64,000 nt of DNA from SZAS-79 sp965279075. Lineage in GTDB: Bacteria > Pseudomonadota > Gammaproteobacteria > Burkholderiales > SG8-39. The notes beneath the pieces are model-generated. The model worked only from the letters and a program-made list of their open reading frames with translations, ran no database searches and had not been told where the DNA came from. The stretch's first letter is position 1. Each line of letters starts with the position of its first letter. Positions 7,966 to 17,170 of this stretch are shown here, piece after piece. The stretch is taken from the NCBI GenBank assembly GCA_965279075.1, contig CBDIHI010000004.1, positions 87,503 through 151,502 on the forward strand, in the 5' to 3' direction. The translations under genes were made by a program, and so were the position numbers.

Positions 7966-8936
7966 TCGGCGGTCGCGCCCGTGGCCTTCACGACCGGCGC
8001 CCACTTGGCGATTTCCTTCCTCACGAAAGCCTCGAACTGCTCCGGCGTGGAGGCAACCGGATCCATGCCGAACTGCAACATGCGCTCGTTGAGTTCCGGC
8101 GTGCGGATCGCGGCCGCCACGTCGGCATAGATCCGCTGTACGACTTCGCGCGGCGTCCCGCCCGCGGTGACGAGCCCGAACATCCCCACGGCATCGAACC
8201 CCGGCACGACTTCGGCGAACACCGGGATCTCCGGCGCGAGCGGTGTGCGCGCCGCGCCCATCAGCCCGATGTTCTTGATCCTGCCCGCCTTGGCATACTG
8301 CGTCAGCGCCGGCTGGATCGGGTCGACGATGAAGTCGATGCGCCCGCCGAGCAGGTCGTTCTGCGCCGGGGCGCTGCCTTTGTAGGGGACGTGGACGAAC
8401 TGCGTACCCGCCATCGAGTTCAGCAGCTCGGCGCCCAGGTGCGACGAAGTGCCGGCGCCCGCGGTCCCGTAGGTGATCTTCCCAGGCCGCTTCTTCGCCA
8501 GCGCGATCAGCTCGGCGGGCGTATTCGCTTCGAGGGAAGGGTGCGCCGCCACGAGCAGGTGCAGCAGGCTGAGTTGCGTGATGCCGGCCAGGTCCTTCAG
8601 CGTGTCGTAGGGCATGTTGCGGCGCAGGCTCGGGTTGATCACGTGAGCCATGGTGACCATCCCGAGCGTGTGCCCGTCGGGCGGCGCCTTGGCGACGAAG
8701 TCGGTGCCGACGACGGTGCCTGCGCCGGGCTTGCTCTCGACGAGCACGGGCTGCTTCCAGGTGTCCTGCAGCCGGCTCGCCAGCAGCCGCGCAAACGCGT
8801 CAGTCGGCCCGCCCGGCGGGAACGGCACCACCAGCCTTACCGGCTTCGAGGGAAACGGCTGCGCGAGTAGTGCCGGCGTCGCGAAAAGGCCGAACAGGGC
8901 GGCGAATGCCGCCAGTGCAATTCTTGGTCTTGTCAT
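7962..8936 (-). CDS. Bug/TctC family periplasmic substrate-binding protein
   Basis: 324 residues. The ATG at 8934-8936 gives a clean Sec signal (MTRPRIALAAFAALFG to LLAQ), followed by FPSKPVRLVVPFPPGGPTD, APPDGHTLGMV and FVHVPYKGSAPAQ. Open sequence upstream of this start lacks signal-peptide character and was not used. The gene is divergent from yet another Bug gene across 90 bp, an arrangement of two orphan receptors with no transporter or regulator beside them. The ligand is unknown. Confidence 0.92.
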   Translation of the reverse strand: MTRPRIALAAFAALFGLFATPALLAQPFPSKPVRLVVPFPPGGPTDAFARLLASRLQDTWKQPVLVESKPGAGTVVGTDFVAKAPPDGHTLGMVTMAHVINPSLRRNMPYDTLKDLAGITQLSLLHLLVAAHPSLEANTPAELIALAKKRPGKITYGTAGAGTSSHLGAELLNSMAGTQFVHVPYKGSAPAQNDLLGGRIDFIVDPIQPALTQYAKAGRIKNIGLMGAARTPLAPEIPVFAEVVPGFDAVGMFGLVTAGGTPREVVQRIYADVAAAIRTPELNERMLQFGMDPVASTPEQFEAFVRKEIAKWAPVVKATGATAD

Positions 8937-9026
8937 GGTCTCCCCCTGCGAACCGCATGCTATTCGCAAGCGCCCGATTGGTCTAGCATCCCTGCGGAAC
9001 ATACAAAACCAAAAGAGGAGACACGA

Positions 9027-10014
9027 ATGGTCCGAACCAGAGGGCTGTCCCCTGATGTGCGCCGCATTGCTTGCCGGAGCTTTCGCAGCGGGCAGCGCAT
9101 GCGCCCAGGCCCCGTTCCCCGCCAAGCCGGTGAGGGTGGTCATTCCCTTCCCGCCCGGTGCGGGTGCGGAGAACGCGGCGCGCCTCGTCGCGAACGCGTG
9201 GTCGAAGGCCCTCGGCCAGAGCTTCGTGATCGACGCGCGCCCGGGCGGCAACACGATGATCGGTGCGGAAGCCGTGGCGAAATCGGCGCCCGACGGGTAC
9301 ACGCTCTTCGTCTGCGCGGCCTCAACCATGGTCGTCACGCCGATGCTGATGGGTGCCAGGGCGCCGATCAACGCGCAGCGCGATTTCGTTCCGGTGGGGC
9401 TGGTGTCGCGTCTGCCGTTCTTCCTGGTCGTGCCCTCCGAGGTTCCGGTGAAGTCGGTGCAGGAACTCGTGGCCATGGCCAAGGCGAAGCCCGCTGCCGT
9501 GACCTACGCGTCGAACGGCAACGGCACGGCCGGACACCTCGGGTTCGAAGTCCTCAAGCGCCTGGCCGGTATCGACCTCACGCACATCCCCTACAAAGGC
9601 TATGCGCAGGCGCTTCCCGACCTGCTCGGCGGCCGGGTGACGACGATGATGGCCGACCTGGTCGTGGTCGGCCCGACGATCAAGGACGGGCGCCTGCGCG
9701 TGCTGGCGGCGACGTCGCTCGAGCGCTCGAAGTTCATGCCGGGCGTCCCCGCGATGTCCGAGCTGGGATTCCCGGGGTTCGAGGCTACGGTGTGGTTCGG
9801 CGCCTTCGCCCCGGCGGGCACGCCGCCCGAGATCGTCGCAAGGCTCAACACCGAGATGCGCAGGTACCTCGCCACCGCGGAGGCGAAGGAAGGCTACGAG
9901 AAACTCGGCCACGAGCCCGCGCCGTCCACGGCGGAGGAACTGCGCATGCAGGTCGCCTCGGATGCCGAGAAATACGGCCGCATCGTGCGCGAATCGAACA
10001 TCCGGCTGGATTGA
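9027..10014 (+). CDS. Bug/TctC family substrate-binding protein with apparent +1 frameshift in the signal peptide
   Basis: The mature part is a normal Bug receptor (FPAKPVRVVIPFPPGAGAE, SAPDGYTLFVC, THIPYKGYAQALPD). The only start with a good ribosome site (agaggag, ATG at 9027) is in another frame. Removing one C from the CCCC at 9049-9052 joins it to the mature frame and gives a textbook signal peptide beginning MVRTRGLSLMCAALLAG. If the sequence is correct as read, translation would have to start at ATG 9055, which has no basic N-terminus. The gene length of 988 bp equals 329 codons plus one base, in line with a one-base insertion. Downstream, the isomerase-like gene follows by 2 bp. Confidence 0.8.
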
Positions 10015-10016
10015 GC

Positions 10017-10625
10017 TTGGCGCCGGTCGAGTTTTATTTCGATTTGATTTCGCCTTATGGCTACCTCGCCTCGACCCAGGTCGAGGCGCTGGCGGCCCGC
10101 TACGGGCGCGAAGTGGACTGGAAGCCGGTACTGCTGGGCATCACGGTGCTGAAGGTGATGGGCCTGAAGCCGCTGCCCGAGACGCCGCTGAAGAAGGACT
10201 ACATCGCGATCGACAAGCCGCGGATGGCGACGCTGCTCGGCGTGCCCTACAAGGAGCACGGGCTCAAGGGCGTGAATTCGCTCGCCGCCTCGCGCGCCTA
10301 CCTGTGGCTGAAGGCAAAAGACCCGGCGCTGGCGAAGGGGTTCGCCAGGCGCATCTATGCGAGGCTCTGGGTGCAGGGGCGTGACATCACCCAGGCCGAG
10401 GCGGTTGCGGAAGAAGGCGAGGCACTTGGCCTGGGGCGCGCGGAGTTGCTTGCCGCCATCGAATCGCCGGAGATGAAGTCAGCGCTGAAGGAGGCCGTCG
10501 ACGCGGCGATCGCCAAGGGGGTGTTCGGCGTGCCGACCTTCATCGCCGACGGCGAGCCGATCTGGGGCGTCGACCGGCTGTGGATGCTCGAGCACTGGCT
10601 CAGGAAGGGGAACTGGTCGCCCTGA
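10017..10625 (+). CDS. 2-hydroxychromene-2-carboxylate isomerase-like protein (DsbA/kappa-GST fold)
   Basis: 202 residues from a TTG start two bases after the Bug stop codon. The N-terminus VEFYFDLISPYGYLA carries the SPY motif whose Ser replaces the DsbA CxxC cysteine in HCCA isomerases. Near the C-terminus, GVFGVPTFIADGEPIWG is the usual cis-Pro loop. HCCA isomerases act in naphthalene catabolism, but many relatives have other or unknown substrates. The start is inferred from frame, coupling to the Bug gene and N-terminal similarity. Its 3' end overlaps the convergent acyl-CoA ligase gene by 26 bp. Confidence 0.85.
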   Translation: MAPVEFYFDLISPYGYLASTQVEALAARYGREVDWKPVLLGITVLKVMGLKPLPETPLKKDYIAIDKPRMATLLGVPYKEHGLKGVNSLAASRAYLWLKAKDPALAKGFARRIYARLWVQGRDITQAEAVAEEGEALGLGRAELLAAIESPEMKSALKEAVDAAIAKGVFGVPTFIADGEPIWGVDRLWMLEHWLRKGNWSP

Positions 10626-12120
10626 CCAGTCGCTGGCGCAGCTCGGCCTTGGAGATCTTTCCCAGCGTGCCGGTGCGGATCGAATCGGTGACGATCACCT
10701 CGCGCGGGACCTTGAATTTCGCGAGCGATGCCCTGCAATGGGCGGCGATCCGCTCTTCCATGCCCGCCGGCGCGTCGTCCTTCAGCACGACGAAGGCCAC
10801 CGCGACCTCGCCGTAGACCGGGTCGGGTTTCGCGACCACGGCGGTTTCCTTCACGCCCGGCACGGCGAGCACGGTGCGCTCGATCTCCGCGCCCGAGACG
10901 CCTTCGCCCCCGACCTTGATCATGTCCTTGGCGCGGTCGGCGAACTGGATGCACCCGTCCTCGTGCAGTGTGACGCGGTCCCCGGTCCGGAAATACCCGT
11001 CGGCGTCGAAGGCCTCGGCCGTGGCCTGCGGGTTGCCGTAGTACCCGGCGAAGAGCGACACGCCGCGCACGCCCTTGACCAGCAGGTTGCCGGTCCCGCC
11101 CGGCGGCACCGGCGCACCTGCGTCATCGACGACCCTCACCTGCAGGCCGGTGGACGGGCGGCCGATGGTGCGCGGTCGCTGCGGCGCATGCGGGTCTCCG
11201 ACGATGCCCTGCGTGACGACCTCGGTCATCCCCCACCAGCCGAGCATCCGCGCGCGGAAGTACTTCTCCTGCTCGGGGATCCATGTGGACGCGCCCCACT
11301 GGCGGAACCTGTGGTCGTCCGGCACCGGGTGCTGTGCCATCACGCTGGTCGTGAACTGCACGTGCGAGCACACGGTCGAGCCGTGCTCGAGCGCCACGGG
11401 CCACAGGCGGGAGGCGGAAAACTTCGGCTGCAGCACTATCGTCGCGCCGGCCCAGAAGGCCGCCAGCACCGACCACGACAGGCCCACCACGTGGCACAGG
11501 GGCAGGAATACCTGGTACACGTCGTCGGGTCGCAGGCCTTGCTGCAATGCGCCCATTTGCGCGCCCCACAAGGCATTGGCGTGCGTCCACAGCACGCCCT
11601 TCGGGCGCGAAGTCGTGCCCGAGGTGAACATGATCGTGGCGGGCGCAGCCGGATCGGCCGCGCGCAACGGCATGGGGTCGGATCGCAGGGCTTCGAACGC
11701 ATCGCCGGTCGTCACGACCCACGGGAGGTGCGGGCAGTGTTCGGCGAAGAGCGGGGCGAACCGGGGCTGGGTGATTGCCCCTGCGGCGCCCGTCATCTGC
11801 GCGAAGTACTCGACCTCGGGTCCGGCGCTCGCCGCATTCGTGTTGCCGCAGACCGCACCGGCGTGGAGGCAGGCGAACCAGGCGAGCAGGTGCTCGGGGC
11901 AGTTCTCCATGTGCACCATGATGCGGTCGCCCGGCGCCACACCACGCGCCACAAGGCCGCCGGCGAGGCGAGCGACCTCGTCCGCGAACTGCGCGTAAGT
12001 CCAGGTGCGTCCGGGGCCTTCGAAGGGGGCCCATGCCACGAAGGGGTGCGTGCCCCGTTCCCTTGCGCGCGTCGCGAGCAGGGTGGGTATGTCGAGGCCG
12101 GCATAGCGGATGTCGGTCAT
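10600..12120 (-). CDS. Acyl-CoA synthetase / AMP-dependent ligase
   Basis: 506 residues of the ANL superfamily. Visible motifs are the P-loop-like IMFTSGTTSRPKGV, WWGMTE (motif A5), YFRTGDRVTLHEDG and GEGVSGAEIE near the C-terminal domain hinge, and the catalytic Lys region LGKISKAELRQR. The enzyme activates a carboxylic acid as an acyl-AMP and transfers it to CoA. Its start ATG overlaps the msrA stop (ATGA), making it the last gene of a long minus-strand operon. The acid substrate is unknown. Neighbouring Bug receptors, a thioesterase and an amidase suggest carboxylate or amide catabolism. Confidence 0.9.
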   Translation of the reverse strand: MTDIRYAGLDIPTLLATRARERGTHPFVAWAPFEGPGRTWTYAQFADEVARLAGGLVARGVAPGDRIMVHMENCPEHLLAWFACLHAGAVCGNTNAASAGPEVEYFAQMTGAAGAITQPRFAPLFAEHCPHLPWVVTTGDAFEALRSDPMPLRAADPAAPATIMFTSGTTSRPKGVLWTHANALWGAQMGALQQGLRPDDVYQVFLPLCHVVGLSWSVLAAFWAGATIVLQPKFSASRLWPVALEHGSTVCSHVQFTTSVMAQHPVPDDHRFRQWGASTWIPEQEKYFRARMLGWWGMTEVVTQGIVGDPHAPQRPRTIGRPSTGLQVRVVDDAGAPVPPGGTGNLLVKGVRGVSLFAGYYGNPQATAEAFDADGYFRTGDRVTLHEDGCIQFADRAKDMIKVGGEGVSGAEIERTVLAVPGVKETAVVAKPDPVYGEVAVAFVVLKDDAPAGMEERIAAHCRASLAKFKVPREVIVTDSIRTGTLGKISKAELRQRLVRATSSPS

Positions 12121-12743
12121 TTTCCGGCGGACTTGCCCCACAGGTCTTCGAGCCGCGCGTCGCGCCCGCATCCATTGCGGTAGAACTTGTAGCGCACTGG
12201 GTTCTTCTTGTAATAGTCCTGGTGGTACTCCTCGGCAGCCCAGAACTCCGTCCCCGCGACGATTTCCGTCACGATCGGCGCCTTGAAGGGCTTGGTTTTC
12301 TCGAGTTGCGCGCGCGACTCCTCGGCAAGGCGTTTCTGCTCGGGCGACAGGAAGTAGATCCCCGTGCGGTATTGCGAGCCGGTGTCGCAGAACTGGCGGT
12401 CCTTCACGGTGGGATCGATGTTGCGCCAGAAGACTTCAAGCAGCCTGGCATAGGTGATTTTCGTCGGGTCGTAGACGATCCGCACCGCCTCGGTATGCCC
12501 GGTGATGCCGGCGGAAACGTCCATGTACTGCGGGTTCCTGGTCTTGCCCGAGGTATAGCCCGACGTGGTCGATACGACCCCGGGGAGGACGTCGAAGGGC
12601 GGCTCCATGCACCAGAAACAGCCGCCGGCGAAGATCGCCGCTTCGAGACCCGCAGGCGGGGCCTTTTCCTGGGCGTGGGCGGTCGGGGTAAGCAGCGCGA
12701 GGCAGATCGCCACTGCGTGAAGGATGGGGCGGATGAGGTTCAT
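12117..12743 (-). CDS. msrA: Peptide methionine-S-sulfoxide reductase, exported
   Basis: 208 residues. A signal peptide (about 1-25, ending AHAQ) precedes the catalytic motif GGCFWCMEPPFD. Other MsrA landmarks are GYTSGKTRNPQY, RNIDPTVKDRQFCDTGSQYR and EEYHQDYYKKNP. The enzyme reduces methionine-S-sulfoxide in proteins. The signal peptide makes this copy periplasmic, where it would need a thioredoxin-like electron donor not seen here. Translation of the downstream ligase is coupled through a 4-bp overlap. The long upstream open stretch was rejected in favour of the ATG that begins the signal peptide. Confidence 0.93.
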   Translation of the reverse strand: MNLIRPILHAVAICLALLTPTAHAQEKAPPAGLEAAIFAGGCFWCMEPPFDVLPGVVSTTSGYTSGKTRNPQYMDVSAGITGHTEAVRIVYDPTKITYARLLEVFWRNIDPTVKDRQFCDTGSQYRTGIYFLSPEQKRLAEESRAQLEKTKPFKAPIVTEIVAGTEFWAAEEYHQDYYKKNPVRYKFYRNGCGRDARLEDLWGKSAGK

Positions 12744-12796
12744 GGTGGGCCTGTGGTGGGGGCGGACGCTCGTTAGTCCCGCCGCAAGGGGGAACC

Positions 12797-14080
12797 TTAC
12801 GCTTTGCCGGGCAATGCGACGTTGGTTTGCAGCCAGTGCGCCGCCGCGAGCGTACGGGCATCGTCGCCGATGCGGCCCACGACCTGGAATCCTATGGGCA
12901 GGCCGTTGGGACCCTTGCCGTAAGGAACGTGAACGCACGGCGTGTGCAGCAGGCTCCAGGCACGGTTGAAGTAGGGCAGTCCGGTCGCGTTGCCCTTGGG
13001 CGCCTCGCCCTGGCTGCTCGGCACGACCAGCACGTCGAAGCCGGCCATCACGCCGTCGAAGCCGCGGCGGCCTTCACGCGCGACCTCCATCGCCGCGTCG
13101 TAGTCCGCCCAGGGTACCGCGAGGCCGCGGCCGAGCTGGCCCAGCAGGGGCTCGCGGATCCGGTCGCGATGGAGCGCGTATTCGCCGGTGAGGCAGCGCG
13201 CGACTTCGTAGTCCCAGATCAGGGCCTGCGCGTCGTGCATCTTCCCATACGGGGAGGGCAGCGCGAAGTCGGCGACCTTTGCGCCCGCGCGCGCGAACTC
13301 GGCGCCGAGGCGCGAAAAGAGCTGCCGGACCTCGGGTTGCGCGTGCTCCCACTGCGGCGTGAGGCACAGGCCGACGCGCGGTGCGGCCGGGCTGTCCGGT
13401 ACTGCGAGCGGCCGGCCGGTCAGTGCGCCGGTGAACAGGCCGAGATCCTCCACCGTCCTCGTGAACAGCCCTACGGTGTCGAGGCAATAGGAGATCGCCT
13501 TGACGCCTACCGTGGGCAGGAGCGCATACGTCGGCTTGTAGCCGACCGCGCCGCAGAACGAAGCCGGGCGGATGGTCGAGCCCACGGTCTGCGTCCCGAA
13601 CGCCACCGGCACCATGTTCGCCGCGACCGCCGCCGCGGAGCCCGAGGAGGAGCCGCCGGGCGTGTGGTCCGGGTTGTGCGGGTTGCGCGTCTTGCCCGGC
13701 GGGAAGGTGGCGAATTCGGTGGTCACCGCCTTGCCGAGGATCAGACCGCCGGCCGCGCGGGTCTGCGCGATCACGGCGGCGTCGACGCGCGGCTGGTGGT
13801 CCTTGTAAATGGGGGAGCCGTATTCGGTGGGCAGGTCGAAGGTGTCGAAGACGTCCTTCACGCCCACCGGCAGCCCGTGCAAAGGGCCGCGGATCGCGCC
13901 GCGGTCGAGTTCCCGGGCGGCCGCGAGCGCCGTGTCCCTGCGCAGGCAAGCCCAAGCCTGGACCGCGGGCTCGCGCGCATCGATATGTTCGAGAAGGCCG
14001 AGCACCACGGCCTCGGCGGTGACTTCGCGGCGGGCGAGCCGGCGGACCAGCTCGGCGGCGGTCAGCTCGTGCGGCGCCAC
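12797..14080 (-). CDS. Amidase (amidase signature family)
   Basis: 427 residues starting at GTG. The Ser-cisSer-Lys signature is complete: GLPVGVKDVFDT contains the Lys, GGSSSGSAAAVAA the cis-Ser and QTVGSTIRPASFCG the nucleophile Ser. Length is normal for GatA-like amidases, but there is no gatB or gatC nearby, so this is a free-standing amide hydrolase and not the tRNA amidotransferase. It sits 4 bp after the GNAT gene in the minus-strand operon. The substrate is unknown; Bug receptors that bind amides and acids make uptake-linked amide use plausible. Confidence 0.9.
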   Translation of the reverse strand: MAPHELTAAELVRRLARREVTAEAVVLGLLEHIDAREPAVQAWACLRRDTALAAARELDRGAIRGPLHGLPVGVKDVFDTFDLPTEYGSPIYKDHQPRVDAAVIAQTRAAGGLILGKAVTTEFATFPPGKTRNPHNPDHTPGGSSSGSAAAVAANMVPVAFGTQTVGSTIRPASFCGAVGYKPTYALLPTVGVKAISYCLDTVGLFTRTVEDLGLFTGALTGRPLAVPDSPAAPRVGLCLTPQWEHAQPEVRQLFSRLGAEFARAGAKVADFALPSPYGKMHDAQALIWDYEVARCLTGEYALHRDRIREPLLGQLGRGLAVPWADYDAAMEVAREGRRGFDGVMAGFDVLVVPSSQGEAPKGNATGLPYFNRAWSLLHTPCVHVPYGKGPNGLPIGFQVVGRIGDDARTLAAAHWLQTNVALPGKA

Positions 14081-14084
14081 CCGG

Positions 14085-14597
14085 CTACTTCGCGTCGAGC
14101 GTCGGCGGACGCCAGTTGTAAGGCAATGGCCCCGGCACGCGCAGTACCCGCACCATGCGGGTCGCGGATTCCTTGCCGCGGTAGTAGCCCGGTACGACGA
14201 CGGTCTCGGTGAAGCCCATCGCGCGATAGAAGGCCCGGGCGGCCTCGTTGCTCGAGCGCAACTCGAGGTGGATGGAGGCGAGGCCGGCCGTGGCGACGGA
14301 CTCGACCAGCCAATCGATCAGGCGCCGGCCGACGCTGTGGCGCCGGTGGCTCGGACGGACCGCGAGCAGCATGAGGTGCGCGCGCTCGTCGCCGAATTCC
14401 ATGATCGCGAAGCCCACCAGCTGCGAGCGGTCGCAGGCCACGAGCGTAACCGTGTCGCGGTCGTTCATCGCGCGGCGGATGCGCTCGGGTTCGTACTTCC
14501 ATCCGAGGCCCGCCTCGATCAGGTCGCGCGACATCAGCGCGATCGCCTGCGCGTCGTCGTGCTGCGCGATCCTCAACGTGATGGCGGTGGCCGTCAT
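14085..14597 (-). CDS. GNAT family N-acetyltransferase
   Basis: 170 residues. The acetyl-CoA binding segment LLAVRPSHRRHSVGRRLI gives the Q/R-x-x-G-x-G/A-like motif A, and LELRSSNEAARAFYRAMGF is the typical C-terminal part. The architecture is like RimI, but the N-terminus differs, so a protein-tail target cannot be assumed. It starts 20 bp after the frameshifted Bug gene and is followed by the amidase at 4 bp. Substrate unknown. Confidence 0.88.
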   Translation of the reverse strand: MTATAITLRIAQHDDAQAIALMSRDLIEAGLGWKYEPERIRRAMNDRDTVTLVACDRSQLVGFAIMEFGDERAHLMLLAVRPSHRRHSVGRRLIDWLVESVATAGLASIHLELRSSNEAARAFYRAMGFTETVVVPGYYRGKESATRMVRVLRVPGPLPYNWRPPTLDAK

Positions 14598-14617
14598 GGA
14601 GATTCATTCTGCCACAG

Positions 14618-15596
14618 CTAGTCCGGCTTGATGCCGAGCGGCCTGACGGTGGCGCGCCAGTAGGCGAGGTCCTTGCGGACGCGTTCATTGACCTCGTCGG
14701 GCGTGAGGTCGGAGGCCGAAAGGCCCTGGCGCTCGAGCAGGAGCCGGTACCTCCGGCGTCTTGGTGATCCGCCGGATCTCGGCGTTCAGGCTGTCGACCA
14801 CCGGCCTGGGCGTGCCGCCGGGCGCGAAGGCCGTGATCCAGTAATGCACGGTGGTCACGCCCGGCAGGCCGACTTCGGCGAAAGTCGGGACCTCGGGGAT
14901 GAGCGGGTTGCGCTTCGCCGCAGGCACGGCCAGCAGGCGGATCCTGCCGCCTTTGGCCATCGGCGCCGCGAGGCTCACCGGGGGGAAATTGAAGCTCATG
15001 CGCCCGGACAGGAACTCCTGCATCGCGGCGCCCGCCCCCTTGGCGGGGATGTGCACCGCGTCGAATTTCGCTTCCCGCTTGAAGACTTCGCCGACGATGT
15101 GGCTGGGAAACCCGTTACCGGAAGACACATAGTTCGCGCCTGCCGGGTCCTTGCGCATCGACTCGACCAGTTCCTGCACGGTCTTCGCCGGCGAGCCGGT
15201 GGCGACCGCAAGCACCACGTCCCCGCCGTCGCCGATCATCGCGACGCCCTGTAGGTCCTTCACCGGGTCGTACGACAGCTTGTCGTAGATCGCCGGATTG
15301 ACCACGATCGGCGCGTCGACCGTCAGCAGCAGCGTGTGCCCGTCAGGCGTGGCGCGCGCCACTGCGGCAGTGCCGAGGTTGCCCCCGGCGCCGCCACGGT
15401 TCTCGATCACGAAGGGCTGGTTGAAGCGCTCGCGGAGCCGGTCGCCGAGCACGCGCGCGAGGATGTCCGAGGGCCCGCCAGGGGCTGCGGGCACGACGAT
15501 GGTGACGGTCTTCGAAGGGAAGGCCTGCGGGAAGGCCGGGGCGCAGGCCAGTGCGCCGGCCGCCAGCGCCAGGATGCGGATCGATGTGGTGCGCAT
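14618..15596 (-). pseudogene. Bug/TctC family substrate-binding protein with a C-terminal +1 frameshift
   Basis: Signal peptide and lobes are normal (FPSKTVTIVVPAAPGGPSD, ATPDGHTLLLT, VHIPAKGAGAAMQEFL). After the segment ITKTPE the frame slips near 14750. The next frame continues with good family sequence (YRLLLERQGLSASDLT, then AYWRATVRPLGIKPD) to a TAG at 14618-14620. The full span equals 326 codons plus one base, so one extra base explains it. In the sequence as given the product would end with about 15 unrelated residues at 14685. It sits between the thioesterase and GNAT genes in the operon. It may well be an intact gene with a sequencing error. Confidence 0.82.
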
Positions 15597-15609
15597 TGCG
15601 GAGAGTCCT

Positions 15610-16053
15610 TTATTTCAAGTAGCGTTCGGGGCCATAGGCGGGATTGGGTTCGCCGCCGATCTTGAGGATGCCACTGATGCGCGCCACCGGCGCGCCGTCG
15701 GCCGCAAGCAGTCCCTGCGCGAACGCGAGGTTGCGCGTAGTGCGCAGCACGTCGACGCGCGCCTCGAGCCATGCCCCCCTGGGCGCGGGGCCGAGGAAGT
15801 CGCAGGTCACGTTCACCGTGGGCAGGAAGCGCGAGAGCTTCGCCTGCACGTTCACGCCGATCGTGAAGATCAGGTCCGCCAGCGTCAGCAGCATGCCGCC
15901 GTGGCACATGCCCATCGAATTGCAGTGGCGCTCCTCGACGCGCAGGCCGAGCAGCAGGTGGTCCCCGTCGGGTTTCGCGTACACCGGCCCGTTCGCGTTC
16001 AGGAACGCGTTTGCGGGCAGGTCGAGTGCCTTGAACCCGGCGGGGATGTCCAC
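15610..16053 (-). CDS. PaaI-like hotdog-fold thioesterase
   Basis: 147 residues from a GTG start. The hotdog signature is clear: NSMGMCHGGMLLTLADL, where the HGG loop and the following Asp are the PaaI active-site region, then PTVNVTCDFLGPAPRG. PaaI-type enzymes hydrolyse acyl-CoA thioesters, often aromatic ones. It lies between the D-2-hydroxyacid dehydrogenase (17 bp upstream) and the Bug gene (13 bp downstream) in the seven-gene operon that ends with an acyl-CoA ligase, so a CoA-ester pathway is likely. The start is set by distance from the preceding stop; no strong ribosome site is visible. Confidence 0.82.
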   Translation of the reverse strand: MDIPAGFKALDLPANAFLNANGPVYAKPDGDHLLLGLRVEERHCNSMGMCHGGMLLTLADLIFTIGVNVQAKLSRFLPTVNVTCDFLGPAPRGAWLEARVDVLRTTRNLAFAQGLLAADGAPVARISGILKIGGEPNPAYGPERYLK

Positions 16054-16070
16054 GGTGCGCCCCTTGTGCC

Positions 16071-17078
16071 TCAGTACCCGCGCGCCGGGTCGACGACGTT
16101 GGCAAGCTTCCTGCCGAGCGCGAGGCGCTTCGCGTTGGCGAACGCCAGGTCGAGCGTCATTGGCATGTAGTCGTCGTTGTCGTCCGAAGAGCAATGCGGC
16201 GAGAGGTAGACGTTGGGCGCGCCCCACAGGGTGGCGTCGCGGGGGAGGGGCTCGGGATCGAACACGTCGAGCACGGCGCCCGACAAGTGTCCGGAACGCA
16301 GCGCCTTCTCAACCGCGGCCTGGTCGAGCACCGGACCGCGGCCGATGTTGATGAGGCCGCTGCCCTTCTTCATCAGCGCAAGCTCGGCCCGGCCGATCAG
16401 GTGACGCGTCTCGGGCGTGAGTGGCGCCGCGACTGCGACGATGTCGGCTTTGGGCAGCAGGCGTCCCAGGTCGCGGATCGAGTGAACCTTTTCGGCGTGC
16501 GGGTGGGGCCTGGGCGTGCGCTGGATGCCGAGCACGCGCATGCCGAGCGTCCGGCCGGCCTTCGCCATTGCGCCCCCCATGTCGCCGAGGCCCACCACCA
16601 GCAGGGTCTTGCCGGAGGGCGAACCGGTGAAGACGGGGTTCCACTGCGCGCGCGTCTGCTGCGTGAAGATCTGTGGCACCCGCGCATTGATCATCAGCAG
16701 GCTCATGAGGCCGAATTCGTAGACCTTCTTCACGTGCACGCCGCTGTTGTTGGTCAGCCTGACGCCCGGGTGGATCCAGTCGAGCGGCATGAGGCCCTCG
16801 ACCCCTGCGCCGATGACATGGATCCAGGCGAGCTGCGGCGCCTCGGCGGCCAGCGAGCGCAGCGGGAAGCGCTTGTCGAGCAGCGTGGCCGACGAGCACA
16901 CCAGTCCGTTGGCCTTGCGGATCCAGCGGCCCAGCGTGGCGAGGTCGGCGCCACAAGAGGCGGCGAAGCTCGCGCCCGCATCAGGGTTGCGCTTGCGCGC
17001 GGCGGCGACCCTGGCCGGGGTGATGCGGAACACGTCCGGCCGCGAGGTGCCGTCTTCGAAGTGGATGAGCGGCTTCAT
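16071..17078 (-). CDS. D-2-hydroxyacid dehydrogenase family protein
   Basis: 335 residues. The NAD-binding motif VVGLGDMGGAMAKAGR, the conserved INIGRGPVLDQAAV and VLDVFDPEPLP segments, and the acid-base His in YLSPHCSSDDN all fit the D-isomer-specific 2-hydroxyacid dehydrogenase family (GhrA/hydroxypyruvate-reductase-like). The enzyme would interconvert a 2-oxoacid and a D-2-hydroxyacid. As the first gene of the minus-strand operon it faces a Bug receptor gene across about 90 bp, where the promoters of both should lie. Confidence 0.88.
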   Translation of the reverse strand: MKPLIHFEDGTSRPDVFRITPARVAAARKRNPDAGASFAASCGADLATLGRWIRKANGLVCSSATLLDKRFPLRSLAAEAPQLAWIHVIGAGVEGLMPLDWIHPGVRLTNNSGVHVKKVYEFGLMSLLMINARVPQIFTQQTRAQWNPVFTGSPSGKTLLVVGLGDMGGAMAKAGRTLGMRVLGIQRTPRPHPHAEKVHSIRDLGRLLPKADIVAVAAPLTPETRHLIGRAELALMKKGSGLINIGRGPVLDQAAVEKALRSGHLSGAVLDVFDPEPLPRDATLWGAPNVYLSPHCSSDDNDDYMPMTLDLAFANAKRLALGRKLANVVDPARGY

Positions 17079-17170
17079 GCGTTTTGTGAATGGGCCTGTG
17101 GTTTCATGGCTTCTGTGGTCTGATTATTGCTGACTTCTGCCTTACCGAACCAGTCTACAGGAGGTACCCC